A stretch of DNA of 64,000 bases. Origin: Sipunculus nudus. Its lineage: Eukaryota > Annelida > Sipuncula > Golfingiida > Sipunculidae. How positions within the stretch are numbered: position 1 is the first letter of the stretch; each line of letters begins with the position of its first letter. The DNA is taken from assembly GCA_026874595.1 (NCBI GenBank), contig CM049320.1:43040714-43104713 (forward strand), in the 5' to 3' direction. Of this stretch, positions 20,131 through 31,373 are shown piece by piece. Under the pieces are notes generated by a model. The model ran no database searches, was not told where the DNA came from, and worked only from the letters and a program-made list of their open reading frames with translations. The translations under genes were made by a program, and so were the position numbers.

Positions 20131-21300
20131 CAAGTGTTTCCACATTAGCTAGATTATGGTTCAGTTGTTCAAGCGACTGGTGATGGGGTGTGCCCGATTC
20201 AAACGATACATCCTTTTAAGTCAGTCTGCGCAGAGGTTCAGCTACGGTTGTAAGGTTAGGGATAAACCTAGCGCTGCAATTCGCAGCTTCTTTCTTGCTG
20301 TGCTGACTCAGGTTGTCTTGTTTCTTGAAAAGCCTTGGCCTTTGTTTGAGCCGGTCCTATGTCACGAGCAGTTAACAAGTGTCCCATAAAATCTCACTCT
20401 GGCATGCTGAATTTACTCTTGTCCTTGTTCAAGGTAAGCCCCTTTTCCTGTTATCTTTCAAGGACTTTATGCAGTCTCTCATTGTGCTTATCAGGGGTTT
20501 CAAATGTACGATAATATCATCGAAGATGTTACGGACTCCTTCACAAACCTGCAGTACTTGCTCAATAATTCTCTGATACAATTCTGGTGCGCAAGATACA
20601 CCAAACATCAAACGTTTGTATCTGTAGAGTCCCTTATGTGTAACAAACGTGGCTATAGGTCTAGAGCCCTCATTCAGCTCAGTCTGATGAAAGGCCTATT
20701 TGATGTCAAGTTTACTGAACACAGTACTCTGGTACTGTGTAGGCCCCTCAGCTTTCCCTATGACATCTAGTTCCTCAAGTTCATCAAGTTTTTTGACAAG
20801 CTTTTCCATGAGACTGAACGGGATGCGACGTATAGACTGGGCAACAGATTAAACAGTGTGATCTATAGGAATCTCCCGCTGAAAATCTTTCAGTTTCCCC
20901 AGTCCTTTAAAACACGAACTGTACTGAGTAAATATACAATCCAACGTAACTGTATTTAAGTGTGCATCGGGTCCATTCTTTAGCACATTCAACTGTACAG
21001 CTGTCTCACGACCAAGAAGCGCCTGGCCTATTCCTTTTGACCACCAAATATCCAGCATTACCTAAACACTTTCCTACTGTTATATTTTCTAGGAAACTTC
21101 CAATAACCTGTAATGGCTCTAACTTCCATATGGGTACAGTGTCTTATTATACTTTCGCGGAGTACAATTAATCTTACTTTGTTTCAGTCTCTCCCACAAT
21201 TCATCATCTATATCAATAACACTGGCCCAAGAGTCAATGATCATATTCACTTTAGATAGACCACCTATAGTGACCGAAATAATGGGCTTTTCATTTACAG
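20130..21300 (-). pseudogene. Gypsy protease and reverse transcriptase (relic)
   Basis: Order on the minus strand: a retropepsin region near 21250 whose catalytic motif reads DSWAS where DSGAS is expected; GQALLGRETAVQLNVL at 21000; then RT with FSKLDIK, AFHQTELNEG, RLMFGVSCAPELYQRIIEQV and the catalytic box IFDDIIV near 20510. Stops and frameshifts break it in at least four places. Domain order (protease, RT, RNase H, integrase) is the usual gypsy one. Confidence 0.85.
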
Positions 21301-21447
21301 AGACAGTAAAACAGAATCCACTCTGTAATTTACTTTGTTCATCATGTTCACTGGATTCACTATCACGATCATCAACTATACGTACTGAGCTGCTATGTCT
21401 TTTCCTTTACACATTATGACCTGAAGCCTTTGATTTACAATTTATTT

Positions 21448-21855
21448 TTAGAAATGTCCAAGTTTGTGGCATTTATTACACAGCTTACCTTTGGCATGAC
21501 AACGATCATCATTCTGTAAATGTCCACTGTAGCTACATCTATAGCATTTCTTGTCTGACATAGTGCTATCTACATTCCTACGCTGCTTGTGGTTGACATC
21601 AGCTTTCATCTGTGTACCCTCAATATTAGCCGCTTGTCTCTTACTAGCTTCCATAGCGCGGGTAAAGGTTTGAACTTGCTCCAATGTTAAATCACGCCCT
21701 CGTTTTAACAGCTTTCTACGCAGCTCATGTGAGATACATTTCTCAATAACTTGACCACGGATCCGTTCGTGAATAATGTCACCAAATTCTCAATAATATA
21801 CCCTCTCGCGTAATCGTGTTATAAACAGACTTACGGTTTCTGCCGTTTATTAGGC
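21448..21855 (-). pseudogene. Gypsy Gag C-terminus with two zinc knuckles (relic)
   Basis: The minus strand reads AETVSLFITRLRE, then IRGQVIEKCISHELRRKLL, then EQVQTFTRAMEASKRQA and two Cys/His clusters (CYRCSYSGHLQNDDRC and CNKCHKLGHF). Homology begins abruptly near 21855, so the N-terminal Gag and the 5' LTR are missing. Confidence 0.8.
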
Positions 21856-22411
21856 CTGTTACAACTGATACTGTAATAAGAAATTAACCTATAATGTAGC
21901 ATAAACTGATAACGTAATATCGAATCAAATTATAATGTTATAACATTAAATTAATAATAAAAAATAACCGATAATGTAATACTTACCAATAATGTAATTA
22001 TTTATATATAACTAATGTCAATTTGTGACCAAGACAAACTGCTTTCCTACAAAAAAAAGTTTCTACTGCGTGCACGAACTTTTTGGAGAGGTAGTCACGG
22101 AGTGTAAAATGGTTACATGACGTAACGAATGTGTTTAAGATCTTACCGTTTTATTGTCTGTCCCTACGTGTTGAAAGCATCTTATATTAACAAAATCATT
22201 TCCCTTTAATTGAGCAGTGATTTACCAAGTCAAGGGTATAGTCTTGTCCTATCTTTGTGACTTAAAACAAAAAGATGGTATGCGGTGTAAAAATGCCTCG
22301 TAATGAGAGATTTATGGTGAGAACATCATTGACTGGTAGAAACTGTTACTTTGGCTACACTCCCCCCCCCCCCCGTCCAGGCGTATGTTATACTATATAA
22401 CCGTGTCTTGT
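21856..22411. other. AT-rich spacer
   Basis: Short TAATGTAATA-like motifs recur at about 21880-22000, with a C-run near 22363-22374. No gene recognised. Confidence 0.5.
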
Positions 22412-22720
22412 GGGGGCGGCGGTGTAATGGTTAGGGAGCCGGGCTCATGTTCGAAAGGTCATGAGTTCGAATCCCGAAGGGCCCCCACCATGCCAAAACC
22501 CTTGGACAAGTTCCCAACCGCAAGTGTGCCTCAGTCAATCCAGCAGTAGAACTGGGTACCAGTAAATACTGGGAAGGTAACCTGCGTGGACCAGCGCCCC
22601 ATCTTGAAGTGTTTAACTCCTAAGTCGCTTCACGCTACCGAAACCGGGTTAAACTCCGGCCTGATGAGCCATTATGCTCGGGTGTAAAAGCCCAACAGAC
22701 GTTACCCTTACCTTACCGTC
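22412..22720 (+). mobile_element. tRNA-derived SINE, about 310 bp
   Basis: The head is tRNA-like: the 5' GGGGGC can pair with GCCCCC 70 bases on, GGTGTAATGGTTAGG fits an A box, and GAGTTCGAATCCC is a clear B box. A non-tRNA body follows (GGGTACCAGTAAATACTGGG, CCTGATGAGCCATTATGCTC) and the tail is TTACCCTTACCTTACC. A bona fide tRNA is unlikely because the anticodon stem is badly mispaired and a SINE body follows. It resembles mollusc SINEs with conserved central domains. Confidence 0.85.
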
Positions 22721-23944
22721 AAGGCCTATACCCGTGACATCTCGAGATGAGGTTTCTGTTACAGCAGTACACCTTTGATGATGCGATCCCTTTCAGTAGT
22801 TATAAGTACTGACACCTGTAGATGAATTTGAACACTACTTATTTCCATTTGCCATTTTTACTTAAACTTCAACTGAACCTGAGTAGCCACCATACCGTTT
22901 TGCATACCGGTTCCCATGCTGTTTTCTGCTGCCTTGAATAAAAAGTTATATATATTGAACCAAAATGATCCAAAGTGGTTGTTACGTACAATTGAGTGGT
23001 ACCAAGATTAGTGGAGTGATGTATAGTGAATGAACCAAGCTAATGGGACAGGCAGCAAGGGAAAATGGTTCCCTACAACTCCAGGCTTGATTGTAAATGC
23101 CAGGTTATTAATAAAGTTTCTCTATGTTCAAGTTAAATTCACACACAAAGCTTAACTACACTAAATGTTATGAAAATTACATTACTTCTTGAATCAGTTA
23201 ACAATATAAGATATTTTATTAGGATAATAAAAGGAATCGTAGTCATGATAAGTGCAGCAAACGACCTAAAGTATGCAATTATTTCAGGGAATGTATTTAC
23301 TGTTCAAGATATAACATTTATTTAATTCGATTTAAAATATTTTTATTATTATAAATAAAGGATAACGGATATCGTTCCCGACAGTTCAACATCAAAAACG
23401 AGTATTTCCGAGGAGTGGCCTAAGAGGAGCTGCGTAACAACGGCTGACTTACCATTTCCATGACAACAAAATGGATCTAAAATATTAGGTCCATGACAAA
23501 ACGTCGAGATACTTAAATACTTTTGACATTTTGATCGATTGTGTTTGTTAACTCATGTAGACTCGGTGTGCTGACAAAGTCAAATGTGAGGCAGTTGTGC
23601 AGCTGATAAAGTAGGGGAGAAAACAGCAGTTCATGAGCAAAGCATGGTCGCCGAACACCAGTGGGTCGGCGGATGTGTTGGTGAACTTGGCCCGCGGTCA
23701 CCGTTGCTCGCATGTCCACAGGGAAACCGGTGTGAATTTCTCGGACTCTCCGCGTGTTCTTTAATGTATGGGGTTTCCTTATACCAGTTCCAGTGTCATC
23801 TTAACTGCAAATGTTGCGGCTTTTACGTCGAATTATAAAGTTATGCAGTACGTGTCTTATGTATAAGTATACATTCGCGTATATATATATATATACGGTC
23901 GGTTAGAGTAGATGATGGATCGATAACGACAATGGGTTCATCAT
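22721..23944. other. Spacer without recognised genes
   Basis: AT-rich sequence with a short (TA)n tract at 23880-23895. ORFs at 23513-23719 (minus) and 23644-23838 (plus) overlap on opposite strands and lack any recognisable motif. Confidence 0.5.
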
Positions 23945-24130
23945 TTCAGCTAAGCTGACTGTAAGTCATCTGAGCTATAACGATCACCTTTTGTCAGGCT
24001 GTTAACAGGGCACAAATCGTGACCGTTTAAAGTAGAAATGTCTTACTAACGTCCAGGCAGGTTCTACAGGGCAGGACTTCTAGGAAACACAACTACATGA
24101 CCTATATTCTGCCAGTTACGAAGCAAAAAC
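23945..24130 (+). repeat. ~337-bp repeat family, truncated copy D
   Basis: It starts TCAGCTAAGCTGACTGTAAG and then TCATCTGAGCTATAACGATC, and continues to GTTAACAGGGCACAAATCGT. These match the first 130 bp of the large copy at 41437. It lacks the CCGTCCGT run and stops after a partial unit. Confidence 0.75.
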
Positions 24131-24673
24131 ATGATTCTGAGCTCTATGAAAGCCAGACTCTTTGCTGTACAGGTTTTTTTTTATTATAAAATTGAACTAA
24201 ATTGCCTAATTTACACCTGTATCTTCATGCATAGTTAAACTAGAGCTAGACCTATATTCTTCGAATTACGAGGCAATAATACACGTTTTAGCGCCTTTTG
24301 TGCCTCCAACGGACTGGACCAATAATGACGTCTTAATGTTTCAAAGATTGGACATGTTTAAAGCATGAGACTGGGAGTTTGTGGGCCTAGTCAACATGGA
24401 CACTTTGTGTGTGAAAATTGAGTCTGTGGAGGTGGGAGAGGAGCTGACAGTGTCCTGTTCTTAATCTAAAGGTCATCAAGCCTTGTAATAAAACCAGTTG
24501 AAGCCAACAACATAGGGTTGTGATGGACAGTTTAAGCAATTTAGTCAATTTAGCCATTGGCAGTTTAGGCATGTTATTACCATGAAATGGATATACTGAA
24601 ACTTGGGGATAAATGTAAATCATTCATTTGAAGACTACTATTGAATCCTTTATCATTGACCTGTATTAGTAAT
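24131..24673. other. Spacer with a short direct repeat
   Basis: GACCTATATTCT followed by TTACGA(A/G)GCAA occurs near 24100 and again at 24250, about 150 bp apart. No gene seen. Confidence 0.45.
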
Positions 24674-25453
24674 CATGTTCAGAGGCGGAGGAAGAAAAGA
24701 TCATACATGGGCATATTGACTTGATATTAATGGTTAATGGTAACACATCTTCTGAATGCAAAAATTGTGGAAACAGATAATCGCTTCAGCCATACAGACC
24801 TAAAGGACATTTTTTTGAAAATGTGTTGTCTATGAACAACCACTTCCACCATGGAGACAAACAGAGGAATCTCCTCATTGGGTAATGAAGACTATATGGT
24901 AACAACTACATTAACGGATGTCGAAACCCAGGCGCAAGTGACTGACAGCTTTACACGCACCAGATCTTCAACAAAGACCTTTCTTGATGAGGCGATAGCC
25001 AAGCTATTCTTTGCCCGCAATATCTCATATGCTGTTGCTGAGAATCCATAGTTCCTGAGAGTTGTTTACATGCCACGTCCTGTGAACACATCTCCTTATA
25101 GTGAAGTTATTGCTGGATGAGGTCACTGTTGAACTGAAGCAAGCCATGAAAGAGAAGATCAGTGGATATATGGCAACCCTCGTCCAGGATGGGTGGTCTA
25201 AGATACACAAGGAGCCGGCGATAGCAACGTACATCTATTTAAATGACAAGACATTTTTTCTAGACAGCCATCATTCTGCAGCAAACTGTATAGCAGGAAT
25301 CTATAAGCAAAGCTAAGGATGTGTTTAAACGTGATGTGAAGTTAGTTTTGACTGATAATGCACGTAACATGCACAACTGAAAGAGACACTACAGAAGGAA
25401 GATCCTTATTAAATGGTTTATGGCTGCTGAGCTCATTTATTCAGTCTATGATT
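24674..25453 (+). pseudogene. hAT transposase relic, 5' part (BED finger + DUF659-like)
   Basis: It opens with FRGGGRKRSYMG and, after a frameshift, LILMVNGNTSSECKNCG, a BED-finger-like start. It continues with TFLDEAIAKLFFARNISYAV, a stop, then LLDEVTVELKQAMKEKISGY and ATLVQDGWSKIHKEPAIATY, FLDSHHSAANC and VKLVLTDNARNM. These are the features of hAT-like transposases with a DUF659 domain (the DNARNM segment carries a catalytic Asp). It is cut at 25453 by an LTR element and resumes at 32146. Confidence 0.75.
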
Positions 25454-26187
25454 TGTTACAGGTGCTCTTTTTATTGTGTGACACGGGCGTAACTCGTATT
25501 GTGACACCCTCGCCGTGCCGTTTGTTGCATTCTATGGTCGTGAGTCACATGTACACCATGGTGTGTCTCTGCGCGTGTTTACTGTGTTGGGCAAGATCTT
25601 ATAGACTGTTCGAGAAGTGGAAAATTCTCGGCTTGGGGTGTGAAGCTATATACAGGGGCTGTGTTTTAAAGCCAGGCAGAGAGCAGAGAAGTTTTCTAGA
25701 AGACGCAGAAGCGTGTGTCAGTTTCTGGGACCTTATCCGACGTGTACGGCAATTATAGATTTTCTTCAGAGGTTCTCCTGGATTTTGTGCATTAGGACTT
25801 CAGTTTACTTTATGGATTGTTACAAGAGCTTTACACTGAACTGTCATTCTCCGAGAGTATACATTTAAAGAACTTATCGTTGTGACGGTGTTGGTATCCA
25901 GGTACTGTGCACATTGTTTTTCTGTGCATTGTATTTCTGTGTAATTGTATTGATTTGTTGTTATACCGCTGTTTTATTGTATAACTGTATTGATTTAGTG
26001 TATTGTAATGTTCGGGTTATTTTAAGAATAAATTATAGTTATTTGTTAACATAAAAAAAACCACTGACGTCTTTATTCATTCCCCTAGACATTTCACCTA
26101 GTGTTACAGAATCTGATTTTTTTATCTCCGTTACAGAATTTGTGTTCATCGCGCATACGTGATCTGTTTATATTAGGTTCCGTAACA
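25454..26187 (+). repeat. 5' LTR (734 bp)
   Basis: It begins TGTTACAGGTGCTC and ends TTCCGTAACA (TG...CA, with TGTTAC/GTAACA as inverted termini). A TATA-like CTATATACAGG lies near 25647 and AATAAA at 26027-26032. Compared with the 3' LTR it lacks about 57 bp after TTCTATG near 25535; this is a deletion here, since both solo LTRs keep that segment. The two LTRs also differ at many single bases. Confidence 0.93.
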
Positions 26188-26193
26188 TAAAAT

Positions 26194-26211
26194 TGGGGGC
26201 TCTTCTGGATG
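26194..26211 (+). promoter_or_regulatory. Primer binding site, tRNA-Pro type
   Basis: Six bases after the LTR lies TGGGGGCTCTTCTGGATG. Its first nine bases are complementary to the 3' end of tRNA-Pro as used by gammaretroviruses; the rest is diverged. Confidence 0.6.
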
Positions 26212-26350
26212 CTATATTGTTTTCAATTTATTAGGCCTTGACCTGGACATTGTTTTATCATACATTGATTGCAAGATTACATATTGTTTACAGTACATTG
26301 TTTACAGAATTTATCTCAGTGGCTTTTTGTTATTGTTTTGACATCTTAAC

Positions 26351-27585
26351 ATGGCAGATTTCAAATCTGAGACATTTGTTGACGATCCCAACCCTGATCA
26401 ACTTGTTGTCAAAAGAACAGTTGTCAAAAGAACAGTTGTTGCGTTTGGGACAATACTTAGGGCTATGTGTGAAAAAAGCTTTGAGAAAGCCTGATATCAT
26501 TGCTAAAATCATGCAAGTTCTAGTTAGCAAAGGCTTAATTGAAGAGACTGAAGTTGAAACATCAAAACATGACAGCCCTGCTATGCTATTAGAATTTAAA
26601 AAGTTGGAAATGCAACATGAGCTAGCATTAAAAGAGAGGAAACAACATGAAAGGTTAGAAAGAGAAAGACTAGAAAAAGAAAAAGAAATTGAGTTAAAAC
26701 GACTGGAGTTAGAAAGACTTAAACTAGAACAATGTCTACGTGCTGCCCCAACTCCCTGTTTTGATGTTGCTAAACACATTAGACTTGTCCCACCTTTCCA
26801 AGAAAAAGAGGTTGATAAATATTTCTTACACTTTAAGAAAGTAGCTGAAAATTTAAAATGGCCTAAGGAAGATTGGACTATGCTCTTTCAAATTGTATTG
26901 ACTGGCAAGGCCAGAGAAATTTATACAGAGCTTTCAGTAGAAGCTGCTGCTGAATATGACCTGGTAAAACGGTTAATCCTAAAAGGTTGAGTTAGTTCCA
27001 GAGGCTTACCGCCAGAAATTAAGAAATTGGGAAAAGCGCAAAAATCAGACCTACGTAGAATTTGCTTAAACAAAATAGCAGTTGTTTGATCGCTGGTGTA
27101 GTTCTAAAAATGAAATGAAAGATCATGACAATTTGCGCCAGTTGATTTTGCTTGAAGAATTTAAGCGCTGCATAAACACAGATGTTAAAACGTTTCTCGA
27201 TGAGAAAACTCCTGAAACACTTGACATTACAGCTCAATTAGCTGATGATTATTCATTAACACACAAAATGTCCTTTACTAGCAAATCAAACCAGTCATTC
27301 ACAAACAAGAATGTAAATCAGTATGGTCAAAAGAAATTTACAGCGCAGTCACCCAATACTAGTAGTCCTGATAGTTCAGCAAAGTCCATTGCTACATCCC
27401 AGTCCACGTCCACTGTGTCTAAGTCCAACAAAGACCAGTCATTTTCAAAGAAAATCTGTCATTACGACAAGAAGGAAGTTCATCTAATATCTGACTGCTG
27501 GATACTTGCGAATAAACCAAATAGCAAACCTTCTGGGTTTGTTTCAAAATCTATGCATAGCATGGTACAGGCTCTTTCCATATAA
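26351..27585 (+). pseudogene. Gag of the Gmr1-like element (broken)
   Basis: The likely start is the ATG at 26351 (MADFKSETF), in a different phase from the main open frame, so a frameshift lies near 26390-26430, where a 14-bp segment is duplicated. A charged coiled coil follows (about 26590-26735, ERLEREKEKE-like), then a capsid region with HIRLVPPFQEKEVDKYFLHF. A stop at 26988 and a further frameshift lead to a SCAN-like segment (LRQLILLEEFKRCINTDVKT, ADDYSLTH). The zinc knuckle near 27450 reads CHYDKKEVHLISDC; its second Cys is replaced by Asp. Confidence 0.85.
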
Positions 27586-27683
27586 ATAAGGGGTACAACT
27601 CCTTTAATGACTCAAATAAAGAGTTTGATGCTACGGAGGCCCAAGTGCCGTCTGAATACAAAGAAGAATCCGTAGCTTGAGGG

Positions 27684-28505
27684 GTGAAAACCTCAGTTGA
27701 TTCCTGCGAGGACTTAAATAAGGCTAGGTCCTTTTATGACTCTTGCGAGAGTATTTCAAATGAGGCCAGGTCCTCTTATGACAAACAAAAGTTTGTTTCT
27801 GCTGAGGAAAATTACTCTGTTGACTCCCATGAGGAGTTTGATGATAAAAAGGATGTAGATTCTTTAGATAACTCTGAAACAGAGTTTATGACTGACACTG
27901 TCAATGTCAGTTCTTTGTTTGATGAGGTTGAGGTAGTAGAAATGGAGTTATTTGAGCCATTCAATCATGATCGTTTTGTTTCACATTCAAGTGATTTTTC
28001 AGATTCTACTCCTATTAGAATTTTGAGGGACACTGGTTCACTCCAGACACTCATGTTAGCAAACACTTTGCCATTTTCTAAAAGGTCCTTTACTGGTGCA
28101 CATGCACTTGTTAATGGTGTTTTTTCAGACAGGCACACTTCAGTTCCGCCTCACAGTATCCATTTAAAGTCAGATTTGATTTCTGGGAATATTATTGTGG
28201 GCATAAGAACTACTTTACCCTTTAAGAGAATTCAGTTGCTACAAGGCAATGATGTTGCAGGTGATAAATTACAGCCTGTACCAATAGTGACAGAAAAGCC
28301 GTCACTTGATCAGGACACTGATCCGGAAAGTCAGGAAATTCCTGGTTTGTATCCTTCATGTGCTGTATCTAGATCTATGGCCAAGAAAAACACACATGAG
28401 GATAATGGTCCAGATAATAAAACTTTGGGAGTCACTAGTGACTCGTCTAACGACTCGCCCGTACAGGATGCAGCATTCTCAAGGTCAGAACTTATCGCGG
28501 AATAG
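27684..28505 (+). pseudogene. Protease region of the Gmr1-like element
   Basis: An acidic spacer is followed by the retropepsin core: ILRDTGSLQTLML (catalytic D-T-G at about 28030) and, downstream, IIVGIRTTLPF and LLQGNDVAGDKL, the flap and closing strand. The active-site triad is intact. The open frame is unbroken for 273 codons, but the joins to gag and integrase are not. Confidence 0.85.
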
Positions 28506-28529
28506 CATAAGGACCCTGATATTTCATAT

Positions 28530-29762
28530 TTGTTTCCCAGGGCAGTTTCTAAAGATGAACTGTCACAGAACCCAGTTTGTTTTTATGTCAAAAATGGTGT
28601 TCTTATGCGTAAATGGCGACCACCTGATGTATGCGCTGATGATGAGTGGGCCATCAAACATCAAATAGTAATGCCCAAAAGCTTTCGCAATGAAGTTCTA
28701 AGTAAGGCACATGAGGCTCCTTTGTCTGGCCATTTAGGTATAAATAAAACTTATCAGAAAGTTAGTACACACTTCTATTGGCCTAACCTCAGGAAAGATG
28801 TTGTACAATATTGTAAATCATGCCATACATGCCAGATGGTAGGCAAGCCCAATCAGAATCCTCCTTAGGCCCCACTTAGGCCTATTCCTGCTTTCGAGGA
28901 ACCATTCAGTAGGATTATTGTTGATTGTGTTGGACCACTGCCCAAAACAAAATGTGGACATCAATACTTGCTGACAATTATGTGCGCATCTACCAGGTTC
29001 CCGAGGCAAAACCATTGCGCAAAATTAATGCCAAAAGTGTTGTCAAAGCTCTGGCCAAGGTTTTACAACTTTTGAATTGCCAAAATCCGTCCAGTCTGAC
29101 CAAGGGTCTAATTTTATGTCTGGCTCATTCCAACAAGTTATGATTGAGTTAGGTATAAAACAGTACAGCTCTTCGCCATACCATCCTGAAAGTCAGGGCG
29201 CCCTCGAGCGTTTTCACCAGACATTAAAAAACATGATCAGGACTTATTGCTATGACACACAGAAAGACTGGGAAGAAGGGATCTACCTATTGCTGTTTGC
29301 CGTCAGAGAATCCTTTCAAGAGTTCGTGGGTTTCAGTCCCTTTGAATTAGTTTTGGACACTCCGTTCGAGGTCCATTGAAACTGCTTAAAGAAAACATCT
29401 TTGTGAAAATCCTGATTCTCTTAGTTTACTGCAGTATGTCTCAGACTTTCACACTAAACTGCTAGTCAAATATAAAATCTGCACAAAGTAAAATGAAAAC
29501 AAAGTATGACAAGCACAGTGTAAGTAGGACGTTTGAGCCTGGTGAAAAGGTCCTTGCCTTACTTCCCATCCCTGGCAGACCTCTGCAAGCTAGATATTTT
29601 GATCCTTACATTGTTGACAAGAAAGTCAATGATTTAAATTACATATTGTCGACATCAGATAGACGTAAGAAGAAACAACTGCGCCATGTTAACATGTTGA
29701 AACCATATTATGACAGAAATAGCACATCAGATGTTGTACAAAATGTTACTGCTGTTAATTGA
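28530..29762 (+). pseudogene. Integrase of the Gmr1-like element (upstream of RT, broken)
   Basis: The HHCC zinc finger (AHEAPLSGHLGINKTYQKV, YCKSCHTCQ) is followed by a TAG at 28867-28869. The catalytic core then shows the first D in IIVDCVGPL, a frameshift near 29060, the second D in VQSDQGSNF and the E in ESQGALERFHQTL, so D, D and E are all present. The C-terminal GPY/F-type module (PGEKVLALLPIPG, RYFDPYIV, LRHVNMLKPYY) starts near 29535 after another frameshift. It precedes RT, the reverse of ordinary gypsy elements. Confidence 0.9.
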
Positions 29763-31270
29763 GTAAAACTTACCCTGACGCAGTTAAAGTAGATACTGAT
29801 TGTAAGTGTGATGTAGACATTCAGTGTGGTACAGTACCATTAAAAAACTCAGACGTGCTTAAAAACCTGGATGCCAAACTGTCACACCTTACCGCACAAC
29901 AACAACAAGACCTCAAGATCCTGCTGCGGAATTATGAACATTTGTTTAGTGACATTCCAACGCGAACTAACATGTTGTGCCATGACGTCGATGTTGGCGA
30001 GGCAAGCGCCGTCAAGCAGCATCCATATAGACTGAATCAAGAAAAGCAAAAGTATCTACAGGATGAGATTCAATATTTGCTGGACAATGATTTAATGAAC
30101 CTAGTAACAGTAACTGGAGTTCACCATGTATTCCTGTGCCAAAACCTGATGGAAGTTGCCGTATGTGCACAGATTATCGAAAACTGAACTCTGTCTCCAA
30201 GATTGACACGTTCCCGATTCCGAGGATCGATGATTGTATTGATAGAGTCGGTAGCTCCAGATATGTCTCCAAGTTTGACTTGCTAAAAGGATTCTGGCAA
30301 GTTCCGCTGACAGAACGAACGAAAGAAGTGTCCGCATTTGTTAAAACCGCAAGGACTGTACCAGTATAAAGTTATGCCGTTTGGCATGAAGAACTCGCCA
30401 GCCACGTTCCAGCGCCTCATCCATATGGATGTTAAAGACATTCAGGGCTGGGACGCATATATTGATGACTTTATCGTGTACAGCGATACCTGGGAGAAAC
30501 ATCTGCAAATTCTTCGCGACCTCTTCGAAAGACTCAGCGAACCACGTCTGACCGTCATCTTAGTAAAAGCTGAGTTTTGTCATGCACAAGTAACATTTTT
30601 GGGTCATATTGTAGGGCAGGGTCAGGTAAAACCTGTTGATGCTAAAATAAGTGCTATTTTTCTGCATTTCCTAGATCAGAGAACAAAAAGCAAATAATGC
30701 GTTTTCTTGGTATGGGTGGATACTACAGGAAGTTTTGTCCAAAGTTTGCTGCTGTAGCTGAACCTTTGACTAATTTGTTTAAGAAGAAACAAAAGTTAGT
30801 ATGGAATGTTCAGTGTGAAAGTGCATTTCAGAATTTGAAAGCAATTCTGCAAAGTTCACCAGTTTTAGCAGCTCCAGACTTTTCTGTACCTTTTAAGTTA
30901 GCTGTAGATGCTAGTGATACTGCTCTGGTGCTGTGTTGTTACAAGAAGGCAATGATGGCATAGATCATCCAATTTGTTATTTCTCAAGAACGTTTAATGC
31001 AAACCAGAAAAACTACTCTACTATTGAAAAAGAATGTTTGGCTTTGATTTTGGCGTTGCAGCATTTGGAAGTTTATGTTACTTCATCAGTCAGGCCTATC
31101 ATTGGCTTCAGTGATCACAATCCCCTCACGTTCATGAACAAGTTGAAGTGTAAAAATCAAAGATTGTTGAGATGGAGTTTGTTCTTACAGGATTACAATC
31201 TTGATATCATACACATTAAAGGGAAAGACAATGTACTTTCTGATTGCTTATCGAGATGTTTATGTAACGT
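29759..31270 (+). pseudogene. Reverse transcriptase and RNase H of the Gmr1-like element (broken)
   Basis: Upstream linker (QQQQDLKILLRNYEHLF), then RT: after a frameshift near 30105, VPKPDGSCRMCTDYRKLN and SKFDLLKGFWQVPLTERT; a frameshift near 30350; then MPFGMKNSPATFQRLIH and the catalytic YIDDFIVYS at about 30460. After a frameshift near 30660 comes the connection YYRKFCPKFAAVAEPLTNLF. RNase H follows: LAVDASDTALV, YSTIEKECLALILALQHLEV, SDHNPLTFM, IIHIKGKDNVLSDCLSR. The ordered domains leave no doubt about identity. Confidence 0.92.
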
Positions 31271-31362
31271 TGTAAATAAGATGATTTTCAAATGTTGTAA
31301 AAATTTAGTGATTGTGATGGCAAAAAGAAAGTTTTCCGTGAAAAACATTCTTTTTTTCTTAC

Positions 31363-31373
31363 AGGAGTGGGAG
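31363..31373 (+). promoter_or_regulatory. Polypurine tract
   Basis: AGGAGTGGGAG directly abuts the 3' LTR start (TGTTACA at 31374), the expected place for plus-strand priming. The tract is interrupted by a single T. Confidence 0.6.

Noticed and set aside
22412-22484. A functional tRNA gene (CAT anticodon)
   Set aside because: A and B boxes and acceptor pairing are present, but the anticodon stem mispairs and a SINE body follows directly, so a SINE head explains it better.
26330-26779. 149-codon minus-strand frame rich in Ser, Leu and Phe
   Set aside because: It is the antisense of the gag coiled-coil region; the Lys/Glu-rich + strand gives an open Ser/Phe/Leu-rich reverse frame.
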